Source: a virus. From it: DNA of 64,000 bases. This document shows positions 53,376 through 61,244 of the stretch, in pieces. Both the position numbers and the translations under genes were made by a program. Numbering within the stretch: the stretch's first letter is position 1; each line of letters opens with the position of its first letter. The stretch spans positions 97,608 through 161,607 of the IMG/VR virus record IMGVR_UViG_3300027917_000020, one strand, 5' to 3'. The notes beneath the pieces are model-generated. The model saw only the letters and a program-made list of their open reading frames with translations. It made no database searches and was not told the DNA's origin.

Positions 53376-53642
53376 TTAGCCTGCTACGTCATAAGGACGT
53401 AATTCAAGCCTCATGCCCTCTTCGATGGTATCCGGGGCCTCTGACGGGCGAATCTCGTCACCATTCAAAAAGGTACGGAACTTGCCGAGACCGGCATCAC
53501 GGGCGGTGCTTTTAACAACCTCTACGAAGTTGGCACCGGGTTCGATTTCACGGTCACTGTTGTTAACCCGAATTGAGGTTGAGTAACGTGACGGTTCGTC
53601 ATCATAAACTTGCTCTGGTGTGCTATCCCAATTATCAGTCAT
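53376..53642 (-). CDS. ubiquitin-like protein (Ubl)
   Basis: Protein of 88 aa. Beta-grasp pattern: strand pair RYSTSIRVNNSDREIEPGAN, helix FVEVVKSTARDAG, FRTFLNGDEIRPSEAP, EEGMRLELRPYDVAG, ending in a free Gly suited to adenylation. The first 15-20 residues are an acidic extension. TAGGAGG precedes the ATG. Own promoter (53706-53734) and terminator, so it can be made in excess of the enzymes, as expected for a tag. Confidence 0.8.
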   Translation of the reverse strand: MTDNWDSTPEQVYDDEPSRYSTSIRVNNSDREIEPGANFVEVVKSTARDAGLGKFRTFLNGDEIRPSEAPDTIEEGMRLELRPYDVAG

Positions 53643-53705
53643 TTTTTTGCCTCCTATAAGATTTTAATTGTTGATAAAATAAAACTTCAACTTTTAAGTA
53701 ATACC

Positions 53706-53734
53706 ACTATACCATAAAGTGATTAAGTTGTAAA
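53706..53734 (-). promoter_or_regulatory. host-like promoter for Ubl gene
   Basis: TTTACA (53729-53734), 17-base spacer ending TGG, TATAGT (53706-53711) on the minus strand. It overlaps the end of the upstream Cys-rich gene. Confidence 0.82.
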
Positions 53735-53980
53735 CAAACTTTCTGATTTTTCTTTCCAATGTTCACATTTATTATTAGAATCATTAATAATAGAATCGCA
53801 TATATCCGGTCTTTTTATATGCATACATAGGTCATGTGCCTTTAATACAGTTTTATCAGATTGATAAACAATCGGCCCTTCTAAAAAATGATGACAGTTA
53901 CTGCATTTTTTATATCCTATACCATACCATACATCATAGGCTTTTAGTTTTCTTTTACTTTTTAATATATCGTCAAACAT
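53723..53980 (-). CDS. small Cys-rich protein
   Basis: Protein of 85 aa with Cys/His spacing CSNCHHFL...HDLCMH...DIC...CEHW suggesting a zinc site or an Fe-S cluster. Follows the sliding-clamp gene after two bases. Function unknown. Confidence 0.65.
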   Translation of the reverse strand: MFDDILKSKRKLKAYDVWYGIGYKKCSNCHHFLEGPIVYQSDKTVLKAHDLCMHIKRPDICDSIINDSNNKCEHWKEKSESLFTT

Positions 53981-53982
53981 AT

Positions 53983-54732
53983 TTATAGTTCTCTATTAAA
54001 TAGGTAATACTGTTCAGATTCATCCGCATTGATTGCGTGAATAAATCCACCGTCCGCTTTTTCAAGATATGCAAACTTTAAAACAAACGTATCATTAATA
54101 ACCGCAAGCAGACTTAAAATATTTTTATAATCATAACATATCTGAACATCGGCTTGACCTGCTTCAGCTTCACCAAACGGAAATATATGCCGACTTGAAA
54201 ACTCGTTTGTTAAGTCGGTTATCTCAAGCGTAAAGCGTCCATCTTTAACAACCACATACGCCTTACCAAAGTTAGGCGCAACAGTTTTAATTTTCTCTAT
54301 ACGTTCCTGCATAGCATCATCAATCGCTATGGTCTTAAATGATGGATATTCGTCTCTTGCACTTTTAGGAAATATATTCCTTTGAATTGATACTGGCTTA
54401 CAAAAGTTAATAAAACTTTCGGATACCGATGATATAACGTGTATATGGGGCTTATCTCCATCCACGATTTCAATATCGGCTTCTTCATCCCATATTTTTA
54501 GCGCAGGGTCAAGCACCCTCAACGGTTCTGAAAAATGAAACTCGATATCATCCGTTGTCGGAAAATCAATCATATTGTTCGGTATGTTAATCTGCGTAAT
54601 AATATCTTTTTGCTGAGATATCATACTGGATTTAATCCGACCCTCTTCAAATTTTAAATGTAAAGCTGCTATACTGTTGTTTAACGTCACCTTCTTTATT
54701 ACTTCTCTAAACTCCGGGATATTAATTTTCAT
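53983..54732 (-). CDS. 45: sliding clamp, T4 gp45-like
   Basis: Protein of 249 aa (T4 gp45 is 228). Strand-rich PCNA/gp45 fold pattern (IAALHLKFEEGRIKSSMIS; DIEFHFSEPLRVLDPALKIW; GRFTLEITDLTNEF). It directly follows clamp-loader genes 44 and 62 with overlaps, the T4 order 45-44-62 rearranged. Tethers polymerase and, in T4, activates late transcription; late boxes in this window fit that. Confidence 0.85.
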   Translation of the reverse strand: MKINIPEFREVIKKVTLNNSIAALHLKFEEGRIKSSMISQQKDIITQINIPNNMIDFPTTDDIEFHFSEPLRVLDPALKIWDEEADIEIVDGDKPHIHVISSVSESFINFCKPVSIQRNIFPKSARDEYPSFKTIAIDDAMQERIEKIKTVAPNFGKAYVVVKDGRFTLEITDLTNEFSSRHIFPFGEAEAGQADVQICYDYKNILSLLAVINDTFVLKFAYLEKADGGFIHAINADESEQYYLFNREL

Positions 54733-55145
54733 AATACTCTCTCCATGAATTTTTTCACCATACTCGCTTCCCTTTCCGACATATCATATTCTAACATTAA
54801 ACGGTTTATGTCTTCTTGTTCACGTAAATAGGTTTTTTGCTTTTTTGTATATCGTATAAAACGCCGTCCTTTTGGAATAGAGGCATAATAATAATTATAC
54901 ACCATTTCATCAGGAATGTAAAAAAGCAGGGGATTAATTTTTGAAACATATTCTATACAATCCGCCTCGTGGCTCAACCATAATGATAAAAGGAAAGCCG
55001 GTGCTGCTTTTTTAACATAAGCGTATTTATTCGTTTTGTTACATATTTGATTTAGAAAGTCAAACAGGTTTGGTCCCTTCTCTTCTTCTTCTTCGGGTTC
55101 CTGTTTAATCTTTTTGCGTTCCTGTAAAACATCAAGGATGCTCAT
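54729..55145 (-). CDS. 62: clamp loader small subunit, T4 gp62-like
   Basis: Protein of 138 aa (T4 gp62 is 187). NQICNKTNKYAYVKKAAPAF, FLLSLWLSHEADCIEYVSKI and VYNYYYASIPKGRRFIRYTK match gp62 segments. Overlaps both clamp loader large subunit and clamp genes by four bases. Confidence 0.8.
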   Translation of the reverse strand: MSILDVLQERKKIKQEPEEEEEKGPNLFDFLNQICNKTNKYAYVKKAAPAFLLSLWLSHEADCIEYVSKINPLLFYIPDEMVYNYYYASIPKGRRFIRYTKKQKTYLREQEDINRLMLEYDMSEREASMVKKFMERVL

Positions 55146-56044
55146 ATAGCACCTATCTTAGACATAGTATGTACCATTTGCATAAAATTTATCTCCTTAA
55201 TGGGATAATCCAAGTCGTTACGCAAATGCTCACCTATTAACATAATGGTCTCATCCGGTTTTTTAAACTTTTGCCAGTTTTCATATAGAAAATTAAACAG
55301 TGCAACATAGTTTATATAATTGCTCCGTAATAAAACCCTGATTCTATCGTAGTTCTTATCAAACATACAATCTAATATCTGGGCATATATATCCTCTGGA
55401 GAATATATATCGGAGTCCCTTAATTCCCCATCTATTGAATTCTCCTGCATAGCCCATATGGTTTTGCGGATATCTGGATAGCATTTTTTAATAAGGTTAG
55501 CCAATACTTTCGATTCGAATTTAATACCTTCAGTTCTGAGGATATTGGCCATAAATAGGCCGATATCTCTTTTAGGTGGGTTATCGAAGGGTATCTCAAT
55601 ACAACGTGACCGGATGGGGCTTAAAATTTGATGGACTTCATTGGTCATAAGAATAAAGCGGCACAATTCTTGTACATCTTCCATGAGCTGTTTAAGCATT
55701 TTTTGTGCGCCAGACTGCCCTTTGGATAATGCGTCCGCTTCGTTTAATATGACTATTTTAAGTTTTGCGCTACCAGCGTATGCGAATGGTTTAACGTCTT
55801 CCCGAATAAACTCGATACCAGTTTTATCCGATGCGTTTATCCACATATTAGGAAGGTCGGTCTCTTTTAGGTATATTTTGGTAAATGTTCCCTTACCGAC
55901 TCCGGCTGAGCCATATAATAATAGGTTGGGTACTTCTTTAATTGCTTTTTCAAGTTTAGGTCTTATAGTATCGTTTAAGACCATTTCGTTTAAATTTTGA
56001 GGTTCATATTTGAACGTCCAAATCTCACGTTCGTCTTTTATCAT
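55142..56044 (-). CDS. 44: clamp loader large subunit, T4 gp44-like AAA+
   Basis: Protein of 300 aa from ATG 56044 (T4 gp44 is 319). Walker A LLYGSAGVGKGT at about 45, Walker B region KIVILNEADAL, sensor 1 LMTNEV, and arginine-finger segment LSPIRSRC. The Walker B reads NEAD rather than DEAD/DExD, as in some RFC subunits. Loads the gp45 clamp at primer ends. The 27-base longer start at 56071 lacks an RBS. Confidence 0.88.
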   Translation of the reverse strand: MIKDEREIWTFKYEPQNLNEMVLNDTIRPKLEKAIKEVPNLLLYGSAGVGKGTFTKIYLKETDLPNMWINASDKTGIEFIREDVKPFAYAGSAKLKIVILNEADALSKGQSGAQKMLKQLMEDVQELCRFILMTNEVHQILSPIRSRCIEIPFDNPPKRDIGLFMANILRTEGIKFESKVLANLIKKCYPDIRKTIWAMQENSIDGELRDSDIYSPEDIYAQILDCMFDKNYDRIRVLLRSNYINYVALFNFLYENWQKFKKPDETIMLIGEHLRNDLDYPIKEINFMQMVHTMSKIGAI

Positions 56045-56045
56045 A

Positions 56046-56618
56046 TTATAAATCCCATCCCCATCTTTCATCTAATTCTTCTTGCGTTGGTATTTCTTCT
56101 GGTTTAGGCGGAGGTGGGGGCCCGCCTGACGTCCATACTTCTTTTTCCTCAACATCTTCCACTATTTGTTCTACCATACCCTCTACATTTATATCTTCAG
56201 GTACAGGTAATAGCGTCCCACAATTAGCGCATTCTGAACCGCTAATTTTATAATTTATTTCGTGATGGCAAGTATCGCAATATTTCGGCAAATTTGATTC
56301 ACTAAGCGAATCCCATACCCGTTCTGCTTCTTCAGGTGTTAACACATTACTATTTTCAAGAATATCCATTATATCGGTATCTATATTATCAAGCGTGGTT
56401 TCTATTTCAAGTGAAGCTTGTGCATCTATTAAATCTACCGTATCAACCGCACTTTCAAATATTTTTTCCACAATTTCTTGCGCTAACGGGCTATTATCCG
56501 GGACGCTTATTTTCACTTCAGGATTATTAAAAATATGTTTAACTCGTTCTGTTAACGAATCTGCCAATTCTTTAATAATCAGTTCTTTAACTTTTTGAGA
56601 TATGCCTAATGTTTCCAT
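56046..56618 (-). CDS. zinc-ribbon protein with Pro-rich linker
   Basis: Protein of 190 aa from ATG 56618 (AGGTG upstream). Helical N-terminal 105 residues, zinc ribbon CDTCHHEINY...SECANCGT, acidic segment, and a run of Pro (GPPPPPKPEE). Precedes the clamp loader in the same transcript; its end abuts the gp44 start. Function unknown. Confidence 0.65.
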   Translation of the reverse strand: METLGISQKVKELIIKELADSLTERVKHIFNNPEVKISVPDNSPLAQEIVEKIFESAVDTVDLIDAQASLEIETTLDNIDTDIMDILENSNVLTPEEAERVWDSLSESNLPKYCDTCHHEINYKISGSECANCGTLLPVPEDINVEGMVEQIVEDVEEKEVWTSGGPPPPPKPEEIPTQEELDERWGWDL

Positions 56619-56634
56619 TTTCACCTACTTGCTT

Positions 56635-56838
56635 TTAGATAATAGGTTTATCTGAAACTATCCATCCCAATTCTCTAACAATCCAATCGTAACCAGCCAC
56701 AACTGAAGTGCCGTTTATTTTACACCCCGCATTGCGACTGCCATAACAATATTCAAGTGTATGAACCCTATCTTTTCGAATTACCCATATGTTACCATTG
56801 GGTAATTTTACTTTTATAGTCTCTTTTTCCCAACTCAT
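56635..56838 (-). CDS. small hypothetical protein
   Basis: Protein of 67 aa, beta-rich (ETIKVKLPNGNIWVIRKDRV), with two Cys. It starts on the last base of the HU gene stop. No recognised family. Confidence 0.6.
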   Translation of the reverse strand: MSWEKETIKVKLPNGNIWVIRKDRVHTLEYCYGSRNAGCKINGTSVVAGYDWIVRELGWIVSDKPII

Positions 56839-57116
56839 TATGAAGTCATCACTGCATCTTTTAGTTTACGGGCAGGCTTAAATCTAACCACAAGCCTTTC
56901 CGGTACAAAAACCTTTTCTCCAGTTCTCGGGTTTCGAGCTGTCCTTGATTCGGTTTTTTTAACTTTAAAGGTTCCAAAGTTAGGTAAAGTCGCTTTTCCA
57001 GTTTTTAAAATACTTTCAGTAATACCGGACATTAAAACATCCACAACTATACCGGCTTCTTGGGCAGTGATTCCCGTCTTATCCATTAAATATCGTTTTA
57101 ATCCACCTTTGCCCAT
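56838..57116 (-). CDS. HU/IHF-family DNA-binding protein
   Basis: Protein of 92 aa, the standard HU length. Helical dimer part (LKRYLMDKTGITAQEAGIVV), LPNFGTFKVKKTESRTARNP and GEKVFVPERLVVRFKPARKL are diagnostic. Bends and compacts DNA, and may act in replication or chromosome handling. First gene of the clamp transcript, behind the promoter at 57148-57176. Confidence 0.95.
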   Translation of the reverse strand: MGKGGLKRYLMDKTGITAQEAGIVVDVLMSGITESILKTGKATLPNFGTFKVKKTESRTARNPRTGEKVFVPERLVVRFKPARKLKDAVMTS

Positions 57117-57147
57117 AAAATCACCTTTTTATACAAAATTTTATTAC

Positions 57148-57176
57148 ATAATACCATACTGAGGCCATATTGTAAA
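57148..57176 (-). promoter_or_regulatory. host-like promoter for HU - clamp loader - clamp genes
   Basis: TTTACA (57171-57176), 17-base spacer ending TGG, TATTAT (57148-57153) on the minus strand. Confidence 0.82.
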
Positions 57177-57202
57177 CAGACCTAAAAAAAATATACCGTT
57201 TG

Positions 57203-57231
57203 TTTACAATTTTAATAAAAAATGTTACACT
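57203..57231 (+). promoter_or_regulatory. host-like promoter for 57.3-58 kb genes
   Basis: TTTACA (57203-57208), 17-base spacer, TACACT (57226-57231) on the plus strand, 30 bases upstream of the ATG at 57264. Divergent from the HU promoter. Confidence 0.8.
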
Positions 57232-57263
57232 ATACGCATTTTAAAAAGGAGAGGAGTATAATT

Positions 57264-57560
57264 ATGGTTAAAAAACACATTTTCGAATTACCAAATCCTG
57301 AAGCTAAACGTCTACCTATTGTAGACCAGTGCTTGGGTGGACGGGAATATGTAACCGTTGAAAAAGGCAAAAAGGTTACAAAAGTTATTCCCGATTGTAG
57401 CCGTATTTTTGAGCTTACTAACGGCACTAAGGTTTGTTGCGCTTATGGGAACCCTGCCGCAATCCATAGACAGGGATGTGCGCTCGGTGATAACAAAGAA
57501 GATATTAGACAAGAAACAGGCACAACCTTAAAACGGAAATTTAAGCGGAAAAATTGGTAA
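57264..57560 (+). CDS. small Cys-containing hypothetical protein
   Basis: Protein of 98 aa from ATG 57264 (AAGGAGAGGAG upstream; the ORF start at 57222 overlaps the promoter). Contains CLGG...DCSRIFELTNGTKVCC...GCALG and a basic tail, possibly metal binding. Stop overlaps the next ATG. Confidence 0.65.
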   Translation: MVKKHIFELPNPEAKRLPIVDQCLGGREYVTVEKGKKVTKVIPDCSRIFELTNGTKVCCAYGNPAAIHRQGCALGDNKEDIRQETGTTLKRKFKRKNW

Positions 57561-57766
57561 TGCTTTATTGTGACGAATGTGCGGAAAATCATAATTTAGA
57601 AAAACGAGCATTTAGAATTTTTTATGCCGACTGTGAGTTATGCGGTAAAAAATTTATTGAGTGCAATTTCTCGTGCGAGGTTGACGATTGGAAAAATACA
57701 CTACTGGAACGGGTCAAAAAATTTTGGTACATCATAAAGAAGATTGTGAAGGTGAATACTGCGTAA
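57560..57766 (+). CDS. small zinc-finger-like protein
   Basis: Protein of 68 aa starting MLYCDECAENH at the TAATG junction. CDEC...CELCGKKF...CNFSC gives two CxxC pairs, so a zinc ribbon is likely. Overlaps the next gene by 79 bases. Confidence 0.6.
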   Translation: MLYCDECAENHNLEKRAFRIFYADCELCGKKFIECNFSCEVDDWKNTLLERVKKFWYIIKKIVKVNTA

Positions 57767-57996
57767 TTCATAACCCGTCTGACCATATTATGAAAGATTG
57801 GCCGACCCATTGGCGTGACGATAGGCGAATAATGGAACGCATATGTCCGCACGGCATTGGTCATCCTGACCCTGATGATTTGGCCTTTAAAAGACGTATG
57901 GCAGAAAAATGGGGACGAAAAGATTATGATAAAGGTATCCACGGATGTGATGGATGCTGTAGTGATTCTTTAAAAGATATCGATTTTGACCTTTAA
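57688..57996 (+). CDS. conserved small phage protein with HGCDGCC motif
   Basis: Protein of 102 aa with TTG start (start uncertain). CVIHNPSDHIMKDWPTHWRD, ICPHGIGHPDPDDL and GIHGCDGCC form a pattern conserved in many phage and bacterial hypothetical proteins; the Cys/His set suggests zinc binding. Precedes the SPFH gene. Confidence 0.7.
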   Translation: MEKYTTGTGQKILVHHKEDCEGEYCVIHNPSDHIMKDWPTHWRDDRRIMERICPHGIGHPDPDDLAFKRRMAEKWGRKDYDKGIHGCDGCCSDSLKDIDFDL

Positions 57997-58052
57997 GGTC
58001 ATTAACAGGGGATAGACTAACCCCATAAAATTCAACGGAAGGAGCAAAACCT

Positions 58053-59363
58053 ATGAAAAAACTTAGTCTAACTAAAATCGTAGGTATGGTCTTTATCGGC
58101 ACTCTCTTTATTATTGGTCTTATTTGTACGCCAATGATTTTTGAGACTGTTGAAAAAGGAACATACCAAGTTAAACAAGCCGCTGTAAGCGGTACAATGT
58201 CGGCCAAAATGACACCCGGACTTTGGTTACAAATGTTCGGTGATATTGATACTTGGCCAAAAGCTGAAACCTACTTTTTTACCGCAGAAAAAGATACTGA
58301 TGCCGGTGATGAAGATGGTGACGCTTCAATAGAAGTGAGGTTTAATGACGGTTCACTTTGTAAAATCAGTGGAACGCTTCGTATTGTAATGCCGACTACT
58401 GAAGGTGAAGCCATATCTCTTGTTGTTAACCGGGGTCATAAAACATATAATGACCTTCAGGAAAAACTTATTAAACCGACCCTTCGTAACGTCCTTCGTT
58501 CCACTGCCAACCTTATGTCGGCACGGGAATCTTATTCAGAAAAACGCCTTGATTTTATCACATGGTCACGTGACCAGATTAATAATGGCGTATATAAAAC
58601 TGAAGAAGAAGTCCGTGAGGTTACAGACCTTGTAACGGGCGAAAAAACTTGGCGTAAAGTCAAAAAGATTCGCACTGATAATAGTGGTACACCTTTATAT
58701 GAGTCCAATCCGTTAAATGGTTTGGGTATCCAATTGGCCAACTTTGAAATCAAGACATTCGTCTATGAGAAAAAAGTTCAGGAGCAGATTGCAGCCCAAC
58801 AGGAAGCACGGATGGCCGTGGAAACTGCTAAAGCAAAAGCCGAAGAAGCCAAACAGGAAGAGCTAAAAGCGGTTGCCGAAGGTAAGAAAAACGTAGCCAT
58901 TGCGAAGTACGAAAAAGAGCAGGAAAAAGTGAAAGCGGTTGTCGATGCTCAAAAGGCCAAAGAAGTTCAGGAGCTTGATGCTCAGAGAGACAAAAACGTT
59001 GCGGTTATTGCCGGTGAAAAACGTAAAGAAGTTGCCGCTCTTGATAAAGATGCCGCCGCTTTGAAAAAGCAAGAGCAAATCTTGTTAGGTCAGGGTGAAG
59101 CCGAAAGGAAGAAATTGGTATTAGCCGCTGACGGTGCTCTGGCGCAAAAACTTGAGACTTATGAACGGGTTAATGCTATGTACGCTGAAGCCATTAAAGG
59201 CTATAAAGGCAACTGGGTGCCGACTACTGTGTTAGGCGCAAGTGGTAACTCAGAAGCCGCTGGTGGCGCACAGACGCTTATTAATTTATTAACTGCTAAA
59301 ACCGCCGCTGACTTGGCACTTGATATGTCAGTTCCGGCCGGTGCATCCGTTGACAAAAAATAA
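58053..59363 (+). CDS. SPFH / Band-7 domain membrane protein
   Basis: Protein of 436 aa. N-terminal membrane segment (about 7-30, VGMVFIGTLFIIGLICTP) then SPFH domain (VEKGTYQVKQAAVSGTMSAK to about 250), then a long Ala/Glu/Lys-rich coiled coil (about 235-360). Stomatin/flotillin-type proteins assemble at membranes and guard proteases or microdomains. A hairpin and a small single-TM gene follow, perhaps a partner. GGAAGGAG precedes the ATG. Confidence 0.85.
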   Translation: MKKLSLTKIVGMVFIGTLFIIGLICTPMIFETVEKGTYQVKQAAVSGTMSAKMTPGLWLQMFGDIDTWPKAETYFFTAEKDTDAGDEDGDASIEVRFNDGSLCKISGTLRIVMPTTEGEAISLVVNRGHKTYNDLQEKLIKPTLRNVLRSTANLMSARESYSEKRLDFITWSRDQINNGVYKTEEEVREVTDLVTGEKTWRKVKKIRTDNSGTPLYESNPLNGLGIQLANFEIKTFVYEKKVQEQIAAQQEARMAVETAKAKAEEAKQEELKAVAEGKKNVAIAKYEKEQEKVKAVVDAQKAKEVQELDAQRDKNVAVIAGEKRKEVAALDKDAAALKKQEQILLGQGEAERKKLVLAADGALAQKLETYERVNAMYAEAIKGYKGNWVPTTVLGASGNSEAAGGAQTLINLLTAKTAADLALDMSVPAGASVDKK

Positions 59364-59378
59364 GTCCTTTTAAGGCCA

Positions 59379-59406
59379 GATGGCTTGAGCTACGGTTCAA
59401 GCCATC
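59379..59406 (+). promoter_or_regulatory. intercistronic hairpin
   Basis: GATGGCTTGA and TCAAGCCATC form a perfect 10-bp stem with an 8-base loop 13 bases after the SPFH stop. No T run follows, so it is more likely an RNA-stability or attenuation element than a full terminator. Confidence 0.6.
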
Positions 59407-59448
59407 GAGCAATATGAGGACAAAACATAACATAAAAAGGAGCAAACT

Positions 59449-59718
59449 ATGTTTATTCAGGCTATTATCGTAATATTATTACTTGTTGGTTTATTATATG
59501 CGTTCTGGCGTATATTTGTTAAAGATTGGCTTATTGATTTAGGTTATATCCCAAAGGAACCTAAAACACATTATACAGAACGACTGGATAAAACTCAAGA
59601 GAATTATGAAAATATAAAAGCCAGTACTGAAGCCGTTAAACAAGAAAAAAAGCTTGTCGGTGAGATTAAAAAGATGGAAAAGACCATCGAAGAAGCCGAT
59701 AATGAAATTGACAATTAA
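59449..59718 (+). CDS. small single-TM coiled-coil protein
   Basis: Protein of 89 aa. One membrane segment at residues 2-22 (IQAIIVILLLVGLLYAFWRI), then a charged coiled coil (EAVKQEKKLVGEIKKMEKTI). AAAGGAG precedes the start. Likely works with the SPFH protein, given the shared transcript. Confidence 0.7.
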   Translation: MFIQAIIVILLLVGLLYAFWRIFVKDWLIDLGYIPKEPKTHYTERLDKTQENYENIKASTEAVKQEKKLVGEIKKMEKTIEEADNEIDN

Positions 59719-59726
59719 TTTTTTTG

Positions 59727-59755
59727 TTGACAATACTTCCTATTTAGTATATACT
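59727..59755 (+). promoter_or_regulatory. host-like promoter
   Basis: TTGACA (59727-59732), 17-base spacer, TATACT (59750-59755); a second TGG-TATAAT lies at 59758-59766. Serves the gene at 59785. Confidence 0.75.
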
Positions 59756-59784
59756 CGTGGTATAATTACGGATAGGAGTATGCT

Positions 59785-60261
59785 ATGGAATTAAAATATT
59801 CGGCTAAAGGTACGCCATATATTGATTTAGGCAAATATGGTCGATTGATATTCAGCAAGTATACCGCACACCCGGAATTGGGATATAAATATCTTGCGTA
59901 TAACAATAGTGGTTTCAAAAAAATAGCGACCACTATTGTTAATGCAGAAGGTAAAAAAGAACGGATATTTACATATAAGCAATTTCGGGATTCCGATATG
60001 TTTAACTTTAAGATGAAAAGGGATGAAAAGGGTATTAGGGGAATTCCACGTGGAACTATTCCGCAAAAAATAGGGCAAGCCTTAATACAGATATTTGATT
60101 CCTTAACCGAAGATGGTTATATGCCCTATTCTAATTTGGAATTATTAGGGACTATATTGACCGAATTGGATATGAACGAAATAAAGAAAGTGACGAAGAA
60201 AAAGGCGAGGAGAAGTATCAAGAAGGAGATTAAAAAGGTTGACGAAAAACGTAACGATTAG
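59785..60261 (+). CDS. hypothetical protein with basic tail
   Basis: Protein of 158 aa. N-terminal part alpha/beta (GTPYIDLGKYGRLIFSKYTA), C-terminal about 30 residues Lys/Arg-rich. No family recognised. Overlaps the next gene by 23 bases. Confidence 0.62.
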   Translation: MELKYSAKGTPYIDLGKYGRLIFSKYTAHPELGYKYLAYNNSGFKKIATTIVNAEGKKERIFTYKQFRDSDMFNFKMKRDEKGIRGIPRGTIPQKIGQALIQIFDSLTEDGYMPYSNLELLGTILTELDMNEIKKVTKKKARRSIKKEIKKVDEKRND

Positions 60262-60541
60262 ATTATATGATTGTAATAGATGTGGGAGAAACGGTTGTCG
60301 GGGAGATATCATTAGGGACGGAAAAGGCGGAATTAAAAAATTTATCGGCTGTCCGGGTATGGTAACACCAGATTATATGAGGTGTACGTTATTAGAACGG
60401 GCTTCAGAAAATCACGGTTCTTTTATAGCATTAGGAACTATATTAGAGCAAATGGATTTACAGTTTGACGAGATACCTCGATGGCCTTATTTTAGGTTTA
60501 TATTTAAAGAATCACAACAGGAAGTGCAGACCATAATTTAG
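60239..60541 (+). CDS. small Cys-containing hypothetical protein
   Basis: Protein of 100 aa with TTG start after AAAAAGG. Cys pattern CNRCGRNGCRGD...CPG...RC suggests a zinc site. Function unknown. Confidence 0.6.
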   Translation: MTKNVTIRLYDCNRCGRNGCRGDIIRDGKGGIKKFIGCPGMVTPDYMRCTLLERASENHGSFIALGTILEQMDLQFDEIPRWPYFRFIFKESQQEVQTII

Positions 60542-60549
60542 GAGTCATC

Positions 60550-60696
60550 ATGTATAACAATATAACATCCGAAGACGATTTTGAAATGGAAGAAATCGAG
60601 TGCGATTGCGGAGACCCTGATTGTTTAATTTGCAATCCGCCAGAAGATGATTGTGAAAACGAAGGTGATGAGTGCGAACAATGCGGTGGCGGATGA
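60550..60696 (+). CDS. short acidic Cys-rich protein
   Basis: A 48-aa ORF with AGGAG upstream of ATG 60550. It holds CDCGDPDCLIC, then C...C, CEQCGGG at the end: eight Cys in an acidic chain. Probably metal binding. Too short for certainty, but the RBS and Cys pattern support it. Confidence 0.6.
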   Translation: MYNNITSEDDFEMEEIECDCGDPDCLICNPPEDDCENEGDECEQCGGG

Positions 60697-60719
60697 GGGA
60701 CTCAGCCGTAAACAGTTTG

Positions 60720-60757
60720 TTTACAAGTTCAGATTTTTGAGTTATAATATATAAATA
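60720..60757 (+). promoter_or_regulatory. host-like promoter followed by late box
   Basis: TTTACA (60720-60725), 17-base spacer, TATAAT (60743-60748), then TATAAATA (60750-60757). Same tandem early/late arrangement as at 5888-5924. Confidence 0.78.
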
Positions 60758-60781
60758 AGAAATGAGGAGAAGTTTAGACTA

Positions 60782-60931
60782 ATGTCCAGAACTGAATTTA
60801 TAACTATTCATAGAGAACGCCAAACGCTCATTAAGAGTGGCGGGACAATTGCGGCCATGCCGAGACCTCTGTTTACAATGCCATCCCACTTATGGTATAA
60901 TATTAATGAATCAGAGGATAAAGGCGTATGA
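60782..60931 (+). CDS. short hypothetical protein
   Basis: A 49-aa ORF starting MSRTEFITIHRERQ behind GAGGAG and the promoter above. No recognised domain. Confidence 0.55.
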   Translation: MSRTEFITIHRERQTLIKSGGTIAAMPRPLFTMPSHLWYNINESEDKGV

Positions 60932-60964
60932 TTGGATAGAGTGTATATATAGATTTTTATAAAA

Positions 60965-60998
60965 CCCTCTATCCACATACCGGATAGGGGGTTTTTTT
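60965..60998 (+). terminator. rho-independent terminator
   Basis: CCCTCTATCC paired with GGATAGGGGG (10 bp, two G-U or G-C variants), loop ACATAC, followed by TTTTTTT. Ends just before the ATG at 61005. Confidence 0.85.
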
Positions 60999-61004
60999 AT
61001 TGTT

Positions 61005-61244
61005 ATGAACATTTATGACCCAAAAAATAAAGATGTGGTAAACGCCATTAAGTTTTGCCTTAATTGGGGAAACGGTATGAAATTACTCGGTGTTAAATAC
61101 AGCACTGATAAAGAGATATATAAATGCCGAGTGTTTGACCCTAACTGGGGCGGACGAACCACAATCCGGTTAGATGAGAAGTTTGTACGCCATGCAATCC
61201 AATGGATACAGAAAGGTGGTAAGGCATTATGGACTGGCAATTAA
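61005..61244 (+). CDS. small hypothetical protein
   Basis: Protein of 79 aa, alpha/beta (GNGMKLLGVKYSTDKEIYKC). Its start lies within a few bases of the terminator T run, so its RBS is not clear. Overlaps the next gene by 16 bases. Confidence 0.55.
   Translation: MNIYDPKNKDVVNAIKFCLNWGNGMKLLGVKYSTDKEIYKCRVFDPNWGGRTTIRLDEKFVRHAIQWIQKGGKALWTGN

Noticed and set aside
53980-53987. TATAAATA on the minus strand
   Set aside because: It overlaps the ATG of the Cys-rich gene, so it cannot serve that gene as a promoter.
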